Part shown: piece after piece, positions 43,361 to 52,867 of the stretch
Numbering within the stretch: position 1 is the first letter of the stretch
How the letters are laid out: each line of letters opens with the position of its first letter
NCBI GenBank assembly: GCA_910587475.1
Contig: CAJUMR010000009.1
Location: forward strand, 1-64,000
DNA from: an uncultured Muribaculaceae bacterium
GTDB lineage: Bacteria > Bacteroidota > Bacteroidia > Bacteroidales > Muribaculaceae
Direction of reading: 5' to 3'
DNA length: 64,000 nucleotides
Made by a program: the position numbers and the translations under genes
Notes under the pieces: model-generated
What the model was told of the DNA's origin: nothing
The model's input: only the letters and a program-made list of their open reading frames with translations
Databases searched by the model: none

Positions 43361-44800
43361 ATGAAATTCATACCGTTACTCTTTTCTGTTGCAGCGGCAT
43401 CGCTGTCAATGCAGTCATGCTCCCACGGTAACAATCAGCAACCATCGGCCGACGCTCCGCGTGATGAGGTGATACTCCACGCCTGGTCATGGTCATTCGA
43501 CACTATTGCGGCCAACATGCAGCGTATCGCCGAAGCCGGCTACGACTATGTGCAGACCTCGCCCGCCCAGGCTTGCTTCATCGGCGACAACGGCGGAATG
43601 GCCCTCTACAGCAACGAAGGCGATTCGGTCATGGGAAAATGGTATTTCTACTATCAACCAACCGACTGGACTGTCGGCAACTACATGCTCGGCGACCGCG
43701 AGTCGTTCAAGGCCATGTGTGACAGCGCCCGGGCTTACGGCGTCAGGGTCATCGTCGACGTGCTGCCCAACCACACGGCAGTTGACCACACGGCAGTGCT
43801 CCCCGGTCTCGACAATGCTGTCGGAGGACATGAAAACCTGTTCCATGCCAATGGCTTCACCGACATCACTGACTATAACGACCGCATGCAGTGCACCACC
43901 GGAAAAATGGGCGGACTCCCTGACGTCAACACAGAGAACCCCGATTTCCAGTACTATTACATGCAATATGTCAATGATCTGATCGCCCTCGGGGCACGCG
44001 GCTTCCGCTATGACACAGCCAAACACATCGGCTTGCCTTCAGATCCGCTTGATCCCAAAGCAGAGCAAAACGACTTCTGGGACATAGCCTTGGGGCATAA
44101 GGACATCAGAGGATTGTCGCTATCAATGCCTGACAGCTTGTTCATCTATGGTGAAGTGCTCCAGGACCGCAATGTCAAGGAAGACGAATATGCCGAAATA
44201 ATGAGCGTCACCGCCAGCAACTATGGCCATGAACTCCGCAAAGCTCTCGTCGAAAACGACGCCAAAGCATCGGACCTCGTATCGTGGCATCACCTCGCTG
44301 ATCCCTCCCGCCTTGTGACATGGGTTGAGAGCCACGACACATACTGCAACCAACACGAATCGGCCGACATTCCCGACGAAGAAATCCGCGCAGGATGGAC
44401 CCTGCTGGCCGCACGCGACGGAGGCCGCCCTCTGTTCTTCAGCCGACCGGCAGGCAGCACCCGCGAAAACTATTGGGGCAACAACCGCATCGGAGCACGC
44501 GGCAACGACGAATTCTTCCATCCCGAAGTAGTTGCTGCCAACCGCTTCCGCCACGACATGACCGGACAGCCCGAAGAGATAGTGATCGCTCAGGACGGCA
44601 GCGCTGTTGAAGTAGCGCGCGGACAGAAAGGCATTGCGCTGATCAGTTTCTCACCCGAACAGATCTCGGTGACTCTCGACACACCGCTCGCCGACGGCAC
44701 ATATACCGACAAAGTCCACGGATCGACATTCACTGTCGCCGACGGCAAGATCAGTGGAGAACTTGCTCCTCACGCATCCTACATAATATACGCCGAATAA
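43361..44800 (+). CDS. GH13 alpha-amylase-like lipoprotein
   Basis: A 479-residue glycoside hydrolase family 13 protein with a lipoprotein signal (SVAAASLSMQSC, lipobox Cys 20). Catalytic features: VIVDVLPNHTA (about 128-138), the nucleophile Asp in GARGFRYDTAKH (about 211-222), the acid Glu in FIYGEVLQ (about 261-268) and the third acid in WVESHDTY (about 321-328). A short C-terminal beta domain ends ASYIIYAE. It probably degrades starch or maltodextrin at the outer membrane or in the periplasm. There are no susC/susD genes nearby, so it is not part of an obvious utilisation locus. ATG 43361 is chosen because it begins the signal peptide. The best upstream -7 match is imperfect (TAACTTTA near 43271). 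Confidence 0.91.
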   Translation: MKFIPLLFSVAAASLSMQSCSHGNNQQPSADAPRDEVILHAWSWSFDTIAANMQRIAEAGYDYVQTSPAQACFIGDNGGMALYSNEGDSVMGKWYFYYQPTDWTVGNYMLGDRESFKAMCDSARAYGVRVIVDVLPNHTAVDHTAVLPGLDNAVGGHENLFHANGFTDITDYNDRMQCTTGKMGGLPDVNTENPDFQYYYMQYVNDLIALGARGFRYDTAKHIGLPSDPLDPKAEQNDFWDIALGHKDIRGLSLSMPDSLFIYGEVLQDRNVKEDEYAEIMSVTASNYGHELRKALVENDAKASDLVSWHHLADPSRLVTWVESHDTYCNQHESADIPDEEIRAGWTLLAARDGGRPLFFSRPAGSTRENYWGNNRIGARGNDEFFHPEVVAANRFRHDMTGQPEEIVIAQDGSAVEVARGQKGIALISFSPEQISVTLDTPLADGTYTDKVHGSTFTVADGKISGELAPHASYIIYAE

Positions 44801-44820
44801 ACGCAAATTCAACCCACACT

Positions 44821-44855
44821 GCGCCGGGCCAGACCATTATAGTCTGACCCGGCGC
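44821..44855 (+). terminator. strong hairpin after the amylase gene
   Basis: GCGCCGGGCCAGAC (44821-44834) pairs with GTCTGACCCGGCGC (44842-44855), one mismatch. Only a weak T-rich stretch follows, so termination may be inefficient. Confidence 0.6.
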
Positions 44856-44909
44856 TGCATTTATCAGGCATACGCGAAACCGACGCAATACAAATATCCC
44901 GCAAAAAAC

Positions 44910-45004
44910 ATGTTTTATAACATATTTCCTTTCAAAAAGATATGATATAAAGCATATAAGGTAGTCTTAAACTATGTTATAAAACATAATGCTATAACAT
45001 ATTT
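44910..45004. repeat. AT-rich 15-bp inverted repeat with repeated TATAACATATTT
   Basis: ATGTTTTATAACATA (44910-44924) is exactly complementary to TATGTTATAAAACAT (44973-44987). TATAACATATTT occurs at 44916-44927 and 44993-45004, and again at 54901-54912. The surrounding 44870-45375 is far more AT-rich than the rest and holds no gene other than a possible micro-ORF. Confidence 0.55.
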
Positions 45005-45165
45005 AAATATTAACACATTTTAATAATTTTGTCAAAACAGCCGAGCAAGCAATAAAATATTTATAATCATAACAATTAATGGATTTTTGATTGATATTTC
45101 CCCTTTTAAATCGACAAATATTCATTTTATAAAGACACTTGACATTGGTGAAACTCCGGAAAAAT

Positions 45166-45196
45166 TTTGTCTGCTTACAAATTATAACTACTTTTG
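45166..45196 (+). promoter_or_regulatory. consensus promoter upstream of dnaG
   Basis: TTTG (45166-45169), 19 bases, TACTTTTG (45189-45196). The start near 45201 gives a 175-nt leader if RNA continues into dnaG. A second -7 element (TACTTTTG, 45363-45370) ends 6 bp before the dnaG ATG but lacks a -33 match. Confidence 0.7.
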
Positions 45197-45200
45197 TAAC

Positions 45201-45330
45201 GCAAAACAAAGAACAAATAAACGCTTTTTCATATAATAAATAAATCTGGAATAGACATATAAATCTAACATTAAGTACTATGTGTAAGAAAATAATGGAG
45301 GTTCGTGAGAATCTCCATTGTTATTTTATC
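45201..45330 (+). ncRNA. candidate small RNA or dnaG attenuator leader
   Basis: From the predicted start near 45201 the RNA reaches an 11-bp hairpin (AATGGAGGTTC 45294-45304, GTGA tetraloop of the GNRA type, GAATCTCCATT 45309-45319, one G-U pair) followed by GTTATTTTATC. A 22-codon ORF (ATG 45280 to TAG 45348, beginning MCKKIMEVREN) spans the hairpin. It may be a terminated small RNA or a leader that controls dnaG. Confidence 0.4.
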
Positions 45331-45375
45331 AGAAAACGATCAAAATAGTCACGGATAATTATTACTTTTGCAATA

Positions 45376-47592
45376 ATGAAAAAGATCGATCGCGAAACCG
45401 TACAGAGAATCATTGACACCGCAGACATCGTCGATGTGGTCAGCGACTTCGTGAGTCTGAAAAGACGCGGGGCCAATTATATCGGCCTGTGCCCTTTCCA
45501 TAACGAGCGCACCCCGTCGTTCTCAGTGTCCAAGTCAAAGGGCATCTGCAAATGTTTCAGCTGCGGCAAAGGCGGATCTCCGGTCAACTTCATAATGGAG
45601 ATCGAACAACTGAGCTATCAGGAAGCTTTGCGCTATCTCGCAAAAAAATACAACATCGAGATTGTAGAACACGAGATGAGCGAACAGGAGAAGCAGGAGG
45701 AATCGCAACGCGAGTCAATGCTTGCGGTGAACGCTTTCGCCCTGCAACACTTCGAGCACAACCTGACAGACACAGCCGACGGGCGTGAGATCGGACTTTC
45801 CTACTTCAGGAAACGAGGCATCAACGACGCCATGATCAGCCGTTTTCACCTCGGTTACTCGATCGAGCAAGGAAACGCGCTCCTCGAAGCAGCCATCGCC
45901 AAAGGCTACAATGAAAAATATCTTGTCGAAACCGGACTTTGCATACGCAATGACCGAGGCAACGTCTATGACCGTTTCAAGGGGCGTGTCATCTATCCCG
46001 TCCACAGCATATCGGGCAAAGTCGTGGCCTTCGGCGGGCGCACCCTGCGCAGCGACAAGACCATGGCAAAGTATGTCAATTCTCCTGAATCGATAATCTA
46101 CAGCAAAAGCAAGGAACTGTACGGTTTGTATCAAGCCAAACATTCGATAGCCAAAAAGAACAAGTGCATCCTCGTCGAAGGCTACATGGATGTTATATCG
46201 ATGCATCAGTCAGGAGTCGAGAATGTTGTCGCATCGTCAGGCACATCGCTCACCGAAGGGCAGATCAGACTGATCCACCGCTTCACCGACAATGTCACAG
46301 TCATCTACGACTCCGACCCCGCAGGCATCAAAGCTTCGCTCCGCGGCATCGACATGATTCTGGCCGAAGGCATCAACGTCAAAGTGCTCTCGCTACCCGA
46401 CGGCGACGACCCCGACTCATTTGCCCAAAGCCATAGCGCACAGGAGTTGGAAGACTATCTCGCAGCCAACGAAACCGACTTTATCCGCTTCAAGACGAAA
46501 ATACTGCTCAATGACGCCGCCGGCGACCCGATCGCACGCAGCCGTGTCATAACCGATATACTCCGCACGATAGCTGTAATCCCCGACGCCGTGACGCAGA
46601 CGATCTACGTGGCCGAATGCTCGAGAGCTTTCGACATCGACGAACAGGTGCTGATGCTGCAGTTGTCAAAACTCATCGCCGAACGCAACGAAACCCTCGA
46701 AAAACAAGCCCGTCAAGCCGAGTCGCGCAGATCCATAGCCGACATTCAGCCTGACATTCAGCCCGAAGAAACTGCGCCAAGTAATGTCACGCCCACTGCT
46801 GCCGACACACCGCAGGATAACATCGTAAGAACTCACGACGAACGTACCAAATTTCTCGAACCGAGCGAACGCGAACTGCTCCGCTTCGTTGTGAAATACG
46901 GCATGATGGATCTTTGCGAAGCCGAAGACAAAGATGGTAATCCGACCATACTAAAGCTCGCCGACTATGTAAAATACGAACTGCAGAAAGAAGCTGTCAG
47001 TTTCACCGTCGACGCATACAGAAGGGCATTCGATAAAGTAATCGAGTACGGCGACACCACTTGGCCAAGCGACAAAAAGAACTATCTCGACTCACTGCAA
47101 GCCGAAATCACCGCTACAGAGACTGCCCGCAGGGAAGAACTGAGCCGCGAGAATCTGTCGGTCAGCGAAATCAAGGCACGTGAAATAGCTCTAACCTCGC
47201 AACTGGAAGCCGAGTATAATGAAAAAGCTGCCGACTTCGCCCAACACTACATCGAACAACGTCTCTGCTCTTCTCCCGATGACGAAATCAGACGCATCGC
47301 CACCGAACTCGTCAGCGAACGACATCGACTGAGCAAAATCCACTCCAAGTTCTCAAAAGTCGAGACCGAACGCGACCGTCTCGTCGATTTCGTCCCCAGA
47401 GCAGTCTACGAACTTTTTTACAGTATACTTCAATACGACATCAAGGAAGTGTGGAAACAGTTAAGCACTACCGACGATCCGGCCACGACAAGAGAACTGA
47501 TGCAAAAATTCTCCGACATGAAGTCGATCGAACGTGAGTTTGCAAAATTTCTCGGCGAGCGAATCGTCGGAGCAAGACCTAAAATAAAATAA
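45376..47592 (+). CDS. dnaG: DNA primase
   Basis: A 738-residue primase that lays RNA primers for replication. The N-terminal zinc-binding domain carries CPFHNERTPSFSVSKSKG with CKCFSCGKGG (about 38-68; ligands Cys, His, Cys, Cys). The Toprim core has LVEGYMDVISMHQ (about 262-274) and DSDPAG (about 314-319). The C-terminal region from about 560 is helical and probably binds DnaB. An insert rich in Pro, Thr and Asp (about 450-485) links the two. ATG 45376 lies 5 bp after a -7 element, so a leaderless transcript is possible in addition to the longer one. Confidence 0.96.
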   Translation: MKKIDRETVQRIIDTADIVDVVSDFVSLKRRGANYIGLCPFHNERTPSFSVSKSKGICKCFSCGKGGSPVNFIMEIEQLSYQEALRYLAKKYNIEIVEHEMSEQEKQEESQRESMLAVNAFALQHFEHNLTDTADGREIGLSYFRKRGINDAMISRFHLGYSIEQGNALLEAAIAKGYNEKYLVETGLCIRNDRGNVYDRFKGRVIYPVHSISGKVVAFGGRTLRSDKTMAKYVNSPESIIYSKSKELYGLYQAKHSIAKKNKCILVEGYMDVISMHQSGVENVVASSGTSLTEGQIRLIHRFTDNVTVIYDSDPAGIKASLRGIDMILAEGINVKVLSLPDGDDPDSFAQSHSAQELEDYLAANETDFIRFKTKILLNDAAGDPIARSRVITDILRTIAVIPDAVTQTIYVAECSRAFDIDEQVLMLQLSKLIAERNETLEKQARQAESRRSIADIQPDIQPEETAPSNVTPTAADTPQDNIVRTHDERTKFLEPSERELLRFVVKYGMMDLCEAEDKDGNPTILKLADYVKYELQKEAVSFTVDAYRRAFDKVIEYGDTTWPSDKKNYLDSLQAEITATETARREELSRENLSVSEIKAREIALTSQLEAEYNEKAADFAQHYIEQRLCSSPDDEIRRIATELVSERHRLSKIHSKFSKVETERDRLVDFVPRAVYELFYSILQYDIKEVWKQLSTTDDPATTRELMQKFSDMKSIEREFAKFLGERIVGARPKIK

Positions 47593-47641
47593 CCGTACTA
47601 ACAGTATGGTTTCAGTATATTCATTTATAAATACCAACGTA

Positions 47642-49003
47642 ATGTCAGAGTCAAAGAAATTCATTCTCCAGGAAAACGACATTCCTCGCGCATGGTTCAA
47701 TATCATTCCATCCATGCCAACCAAACCGTTGCCTATGCTGAGTCCGGCAACCGGTGAGCCATTGAAGGCTGAAGACCTTTACCCGCTTTTCTCTCAGGAA
47801 GCGGCCAATCAAGAGATGAACTTCACCGATTCATGGATCGAGATCCCCGAACCGGTCAGAGAACTCTACAAGATATGGCGCCCCACTCCACTCGTCCGAG
47901 CCCGCGGCCTTGAAAAAGCACTTGATACTCCAGCCCACATATACTTCAAGAACGAAAGTGTCAGCCCCGTCGGATCTCACAAGCTCAACTCGGCAATCCC
48001 CCAGGCATTCTACTGCAAGCAGCAGGGAGTGACCAACGTCACCACAGAAACCGGTGCCGGTCAATGGGGCGCAGCTTTGTCGATGGCCTGCAAGATGTTC
48101 GGTCTCGAACTCGCAGTCTACATGGTCAAGATCTCCTATAACCAGAAACCCTACCGCCGATCGATCATGCAGACTTACGGAGCTGAAGTTGTGGCATCGC
48201 CGAGCATGTCGACACGCGCCGGACGCAAGATAATCACCGACCACCCCAACTATCAGGGATCACTCGGCACGGCCATCAGCGAGGCTGTCGAACTCGCCAT
48301 GTCGACACCAAATTGCAAATATGCGCTCGGATCAGTGCTCAACCACGTAGCCCTTCACCAGACTGTGATCGGACTCGAAGCGGAAAAACAGATGGAGATG
48401 GCAGGTGAGTATCCCGACACAGTAATCGGATGCTTCGGCGGAGGCAGCAACTTCTCCGGTATTGCCTTCCCATTCCTGCGTCACAATCTCTCGGAAGGTT
48501 ACAACACGCGTTTTATCGCTGCCGAACCCGCATCGTGCCCCAAACTGACAAGAGGAGTGTTCAGCTACGACTTCGGCGATGAAGCCGGCTATACCCCGCT
48601 CATCCCCATGCTCTCGCTCGGACATAACTTCTCTCCGGCCAACATCCATGCAGGAGGTCTGCGCTACCACGGCGCAGGTGCAGTGGTCAGCCGTCTGCGT
48701 CAGGACAATCTCATCGACGCCGTCGACATCCCACAGCTCGAATCATTTGATGCAGCCACTCTGTTTGCCAAGTCGGAAGGAATTATCCCGGCCCCCGAGT
48801 CGGCTCACGCCATCGCGGCAGCAATCCGCGAAGCTCTCGCTGCTAAAGAAGCGGGTGAAAAGAAAGTCATACTGTTCAACCTTTCGGGCCACGGCCTGAT
48901 CGACATGGCTTCGTATGACCGCTATCTTGCCGGCGACCTCTCCAACTACGATCTGCCCGACTCAGAGATAGAAGCCAACACCGCATCACTGAAAAAACTC
49001 TAA
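47642..49003 (+). CDS. TrpB-like (TrpB2) pyridoxal-phosphate enzyme
   Basis: A 453-residue PLP enzyme of the TrpB2 group: about 50 residues longer than canonical TrpB at the N-terminus, with the Lys Schiff base in SPVGSHKLNSAIPQ (about 112-125), ETGAGQWGAAL (about 137-147) and GCFGGGSNFSGIAFPF (about 261-276). TrpB2 can condense indole with serine to tryptophan and often stands apart from trpA, as here. Its physiological role (indole salvage or O-phosphoserine/serine chemistry) is debated. ATG 47642 is the family-like start. It lies 15 bp upstream of ispE. Confidence 0.92.
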   Translation: MSESKKFILQENDIPRAWFNIIPSMPTKPLPMLSPATGEPLKAEDLYPLFSQEAANQEMNFTDSWIEIPEPVRELYKIWRPTPLVRARGLEKALDTPAHIYFKNESVSPVGSHKLNSAIPQAFYCKQQGVTNVTTETGAGQWGAALSMACKMFGLELAVYMVKISYNQKPYRRSIMQTYGAEVVASPSMSTRAGRKIITDHPNYQGSLGTAISEAVELAMSTPNCKYALGSVLNHVALHQTVIGLEAEKQMEMAGEYPDTVIGCFGGGSNFSGIAFPFLRHNLSEGYNTRFIAAEPASCPKLTRGVFSYDFGDEAGYTPLIPMLSLGHNFSPANIHAGGLRYHGAGAVVSRLRQDNLIDAVDIPQLESFDAATLFAKSEGIIPAPESAHAIAAAIREALAAKEAGEKKVILFNLSGHGLIDMASYDRYLAGDLSNYDLPDSEIEANTASLKKL

Positions 49004-49018
49004 CAACCCAATCGCACG

Positions 49019-49870
49019 ATGATCGTTTTTCCAAACGCAAAGATCAATCTCGGTCTCAACATCGTGGCGCGACGCAGCGACGGGTATCACGATCTCGACA
49101 TGGTCATGATACCCGTCGGGTGGCGCGATATCCTTGAGATCGTGCCGTCATCGTCAGGTTCGACCACACTGTCGACAAGCGGACGCCACGTCGATTGCCC
49201 GCCCGAAAAAAACCTTGTTTTCAAAGCATGGCAGCAACTCAACGATGCGATCGACGGTGATCTGCCGGCTGTCGACATGTTTCTTCACAAAGTCATACCC
49301 GATGGAGCCGGACTCGGAGGCGGTTCGGCAGACGCAGCATTCGCACTCACGGCGCTCAACAAAATGTTTGCACTCGGGCTGCCCGACCAGGCGCTGGCCG
49401 AGATCGCGGCCCGACTCGGCGCAGACTGCCCGTTTTTCATCTACAACAGACCGATGCTCTGCACCGGCACCGGCACCGACATGTCGCCGGTAGAGATAAA
49501 CTGGGGCGATACGCAACACATTGTCATAGCCAAACCCTGCGGCACAAGCGTATCAACAGCCGAAGCCTATGGCGGCGTCACACCATCGCAACCCGAACAT
49601 CAGACATGCGACATAGTCTCACAGACGCCCCCGCAGCAATGGAAGGACGGAGGCCTTGTCAATGGCTTTGAACGCCACATTTTCACCGCAAAACCCGTGA
49701 TCGGACAAATAAAGCAACGTCTTTACGACCACGGAGCAGTCTACGCTTCGATGAGCGGCAGCGGTTCGGCTGTCTATGGCCTGTTCGAAGATGCCAAAAT
49801 GGCAGAAGCGGCAGCTGCATCACTCGACAATTGCGATCTGTTCTCAGGACCTGTCATTCCCGAAGGCTGA
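49019..49870 (+). CDS. ispE: 4-diphosphocytidyl-2-C-methyl-D-erythritol kinase
   Basis: A 283-residue GHMP kinase of the methylerythritol-phosphate isoprenoid pathway. It opens FPNAKINLGLNIVARRSDGY (about 4-23) with the substrate-binding Lys-Asn, holds the ATP loop PDGAGLGGGSADAAF (about 94-108) and the C-terminal MSGSGSAVYGLF (about 245-256). The polyprenyl synthase at 34560 uses the pathway's product. Length is normal. It shares a transcription direction with trpB2, 15 bp away. Confidence 0.96.
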   Translation: MIVFPNAKINLGLNIVARRSDGYHDLDMVMIPVGWRDILEIVPSSSGSTTLSTSGRHVDCPPEKNLVFKAWQQLNDAIDGDLPAVDMFLHKVIPDGAGLGGGSADAAFALTALNKMFALGLPDQALAEIAARLGADCPFFIYNRPMLCTGTGTDMSPVEINWGDTQHIVIAKPCGTSVSTAEAYGGVTPSQPEHQTCDIVSQTPPQQWKDGGLVNGFERHIFTAKPVIGQIKQRLYDHGAVYASMSGSGSAVYGLFEDAKMAEAAAASLDNCDLFSGPVIPEG

Positions 49871-49994
49871 ATTTGAACGTTATTCGGTCTGATTTGTTAT
49901 CAAAACAAATGCATATTTGCCCAACCGCAGAGTTTGGCAATGTTTTTGCTTTGACATAACTGCACAATCATACTGATAATATAATACTACCACT

Positions 49995-50582
49995 ATGGAT
50001 AAAAATAAGAAGAAAGTTCAGCATCCCGACGAAGAAAAACTCAACAATGATTTCGCCCCTGAAATCGCTGATGATCTCGAAGAAATTGCCGACAACACCG
50101 AAGCAGAACCCGATGAAGTCGAAACTCTGACATCACAGCTCGAAGCCACTCAGGCCGCACTCGACAAGGAAAAGAAAGAATATCTTTTCCTCATGGCCGA
50201 ATTTGACAACTACCGTAAACGAGTGACCAAAGAAAAAGCCGAGATAATCAAGAATGGGGCGGAAAAGGTTCTGGCCGGACTGCTTCCGATCGTAGATGAC
50301 TTCGAACGCGGACTCAAAGCTACTCAAGCGGCAGAAAGCGCCGACTCCGTACGCGAAGGCATGGAGCTGATCTACAACAAACTGATCAAATATCTCGAAG
50401 CCAACGGCGTCAAAGCCATGGAGTCAACCGGCAAGGATTTCGACCCCGATTTACATGAAGCCATCGCGACCATCCCCGCTCCGAGCGAAGAACTCAAAGG
50501 CAAGATTGTCGACACAACTCAGACCGGTTACACTATCAACGATAAAGTCTTACGTCACGCAAAAGTTGCGGTCGGCGAATAA
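49995..50582 (+). CDS. grpE: nucleotide-exchange factor GrpE
   Basis: A 195-residue cochaperone that drives ADP release from DnaK. The first 60 residues are acidic and disordered; a long coiled coil follows (about 45-110; EYLFLMAEFDNYRKRVTKEK) and then the beta wing (GVKAMESTGKDFDPDLHEAI, about 135-154). It lies 61 bp before dnaJ; dnaK is elsewhere. No CIRCE operator or clear -7 element was found in 49871-49994, which holds TTTGC-rich sequence only. Confidence 0.96.
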   Translation: MDKNKKKVQHPDEEKLNNDFAPEIADDLEEIADNTEAEPDEVETLTSQLEATQAALDKEKKEYLFLMAEFDNYRKRVTKEKAEIIKNGAEKVLAGLLPIVDDFERGLKATQAAESADSVREGMELIYNKLIKYLEANGVKAMESTGKDFDPDLHEAIATIPAPSEELKGKIVDTTQTGYTINDKVLRHAKVAVGE

Positions 50583-50643
50583 CACGAGGACTCAATAACA
50601 TCACATCTGTGTTATACTCATCCTCTAAAGTCACCATAGCATA

Positions 50644-51828
50644 ATGGAAAACAAACGAGATTATTATGAAGTGCTCGGTGTCGGAAAAAACGCCACCGAC
50701 GACGAAATAAAGAAAGCCTATCGTGTGCTCGCCCGAAAATATCACCCCGACGTGAACCCCGGCGACAAAGCCGCTGAAGAAAAGTTCAAGGAGGCGGCAG
50801 AGGCATACGAAGTGCTCAGCAATGCTGAAAAACGTAAGAAATACGATCAGTTCGGCTTCAACATGGGTCCGCAAGGATTCGGAGGCGGTGGTCAAGGCGG
50901 TGCTTACTACCATGCAGGCGGCATGTCGATGGACGACATATTCTCCATGTTTGGAGATATATTCGGCGACGTAAGCGGTGGCGGCGGACGCTACAGCGGC
51001 TTCGGATCTGCAACCGGCGGACGCCAACGACGCGCACAGCGCAAAGGCACAAACCTCCGCATCCATGTCAAAATGACACTGCAGGACATCCTTAAAGGCG
51101 CTACCAAGACCCTCAAGATCCCGACATTCGTAAAGTGTGACCACTGCAACGGCACGGGAGCTAAGGACGGAACAGCATTCGCCACATGTCCCCAATGCCA
51201 CGGTTCAGGATCTATTACAGAAGTCCAGCAGACCATTTTCGGTGTAAGTCAGGCTCATGTAGAATGTCCGCGATGCAACGGCACAGGCAAGACGATCACC
51301 GAAAACTGTCAGTATTGCCGCGGAACCGGTGTTGAGAAGCGAGATCAACAGATTTCGTTCAACATTCCGGCCGGCGTGCAGGATGGAAATGTCCTGACAA
51401 TCAAAGGTAAGGGAAATGCGCCCGAACACGGAGGCGTCAACGGCGACCTGCTTGTGGTAATCGACGAAGTGAAGCACCCCGAACTGATACGCGACGGCGC
51501 CGATGTGATCTACAATCTGATGCTCGACATCCCGACAGCCACCCTCGGCGGATCGGTCGATGTGCCGACAATCGAAGGAAAAGCGCGTCTGAAAATAGCC
51601 CCTGGAACACAACCCGGCAAAATACTCCGCCTCCGCGGCAAAGGCTTGCCAAATGGTCAGGGCGGATCGCTCGGCGACGAACTTATAAATGTGATGGTAT
51701 ATATACCCGAAAAATTAAGCGATGCCGAACGCTCGGCAATCGAATCGATGAAAGACTCGCCTAACGTAAAGCCAAGTGAGTCGGAGAAACAACGCTTGTT
51801 CTCAAAATTCCGTCATATTTTCGAGTAA
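50644..51828 (+). CDS. dnaJ: chaperone DnaJ
   Basis: A 394-residue type I J-protein that stimulates DnaK ATPase. The J domain (about 1-70) carries the HPD in [13 protein letters not shown]; a Gly/Phe-rich linker (about 75-120; [13 protein letters not shown]) follows. The zinc centre has four CxxCxGxG units ([32 protein letters not shown]), then two beta-sandwich substrate domains. Normal length. A strong terminator follows at 51852. Confidence 0.97.
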   Translation: MENKRDYYEVLGVGKNATDDEIKKAYRVLARKYHPDVNPGDKAAEEKFKEAAEAYEVLSNAEKRKKYDQFGFNMGPQGFGGGGQGGAYYHAGGMSMDDIFSMFGDIFGDVSGGGGRYSGFGSATGGRQRRAQRKGTNLRIHVKMTLQDILKGATKTLKIPTFVKCDHCNGTGAKDGTAFATCPQCHGSGSITEVQQTIFGVSQAHVECPRCNGTGKTITENCQYCRGTGVEKRDQQISFNIPAGVQDGNVLTIKGKGNAPEHGGVNGDLLVVIDEVKHPELIRDGADVIYNLMLDIPTATLGGSVDVPTIEGKARLKIAPGTQPGKILRLRGKGLPNGQGGSLGDELINVMVYIPEKLSDAERSAIESMKDSPNVKPSESEKQRLFSKFRHIFE

Positions 51829-51851
51829 CCCGCAGCAAAGCAATAAAAGAC

Positions 51852-51899
51852 AATCGCGCCGTCATTGATCTATATCGATCGTTGACGGCGCGATTTTTT
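51852..51899 (+). terminator. intrinsic terminator of grpE-dnaJ
   Basis: AATCGCGCCGTCA (51852-51864) pairs with TGACGGCGCGATT (51883-51895), and a T run continues to 51899. The stem is 13 bp and perfect. Confidence 0.92.
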
Positions 51900-51919
51900 A
51901 TCAATATCTCAATTCTATA

Positions 51920-52657
51920 TCACTTTTGCTGCCAATCGAACTTCTTGATGACTGACTCCGGAGTCTTCACCAATCGGAAAGTTCCCGAATACTCAGCAGG
52001 TGCGACCAGACGTCCAATCGTCGACTCTTTCAAACTAATGTTATAGTTACATCCTTTTGCAAGCGGCTGATCCTGGATCATCGTCCAGTTGAAACGATCG
52101 ATATGGCAGTTGCTCATATTGGTCCGGTTGCTCGAGGTAACCGACAGAGATTTTGCCTTGATATCCCACAGCGTCATATTAAGGTTGTACGGACCTTGAT
52201 TTTCAATAGACTTCAGGTTATACTGCGACGGAACGTTGATCGTGATTGCATCGATTATACCCCAACCGTGGTACCAATTAGTCACAGCCGGCGAGAGGAA
52301 CGACAGGTCGACACTTAGCACCAACGTGGCATCGACAACTTCAACCTGAACAAATTCTGAACATAGCTCGTTAAACGATACATCAGCTAATTTCTGATCA
52401 GTCTCCTTGATCCATATTCCCGGATAGCCATAAGAAAACCTTAACGACTTACGGGTGGTCGCATCGATAATTTTGATGTTCGAAAACTTCTCAACTACGG
52501 GGATCGACACGATCGTGTGATGATCATCTTCTTCAATCTGCGGTATGCTGACCGTTATATAATCTTCGTCCTCTTCTGCATTGGCAATGAATCCTGACGG
52601 AGCAATAAAGGCTAAGGCTATAGCAGCACACAAATGTCGGAAATAAATCTGTTTCAT
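51920..52657 (-). CDS. exported protein of unknown function, beta-rich
   Basis: A 245-residue protein with a signal peptide (about 1-27, ending FIANA). The mature part begins with an acidic repeat-like stretch (EEDEDYITVSIPQIEEDD, then DHHTIVSIPVVEKFSNIKII) and continues as alternating beta-strand sequence. The overall pattern (a self-stacking beta region with many Asn/Ser turns) recalls head-GIN/DUF2807 proteins, but I cannot assign it firmly. It is monocistronic behind a consensus promoter and convergent with dnaJ. Confidence 0.7.
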   Translation of the reverse strand: MKQIYFRHLCAAIALAFIAPSGFIANAEEDEDYITVSIPQIEEDDHHTIVSIPVVEKFSNIKIIDATTRKSLRFSYGYPGIWIKETDQKLADVSFNELCSEFVQVEVVDATLVLSVDLSFLSPAVTNWYHGWGIIDAITINVPSQYNLKSIENQGPYNLNMTLWDIKAKSLSVTSSNRTNMSNCHIDRFNWTMIQDQPLAKGCNYNISLKESTIGRLVAPAEYSGTFRLVKTPESVIKKFDWQQK

Positions 52658-52686
52658 AACGTGTTATTTTGGTATTAATGATGCGA

Positions 52687-52718
52687 CAAATATAAATACA
52701 AATGTTCAACTTTGCAAA
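52687..52718 (-). promoter_or_regulatory. consensus promoter of the exported-protein gene
   Basis: Minus strand: TTTG (52718-52715), 20 bases, TATATTTG (52694-52687). On the plus strand, TAAATTTG near 52719-52726 could serve the C-S lyase gene with a leader of about 135 nt. Nothing else is seen between 52658 and 52867. Confidence 0.65.
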
Positions 52719-52867
52719 TAAATTTGGTGAATGACTCGAAAGAATAAATATCTGGCTTTTCCCAATTACATTTTATTAGACCGCTTTTGTTGCAAAATCC
52801 GATTATTCTTACGAACTTCGCATTACTCAAACAAGGATAGATTATACGTAGTCATATAATAATATAA

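Noticed and set aside
44870..45375. AT-rich block before dnaG as the replication origin
   Set aside because: I found no DnaA-box cluster and no dnaA or dnaN nearby; AT-richness alone is not enough.
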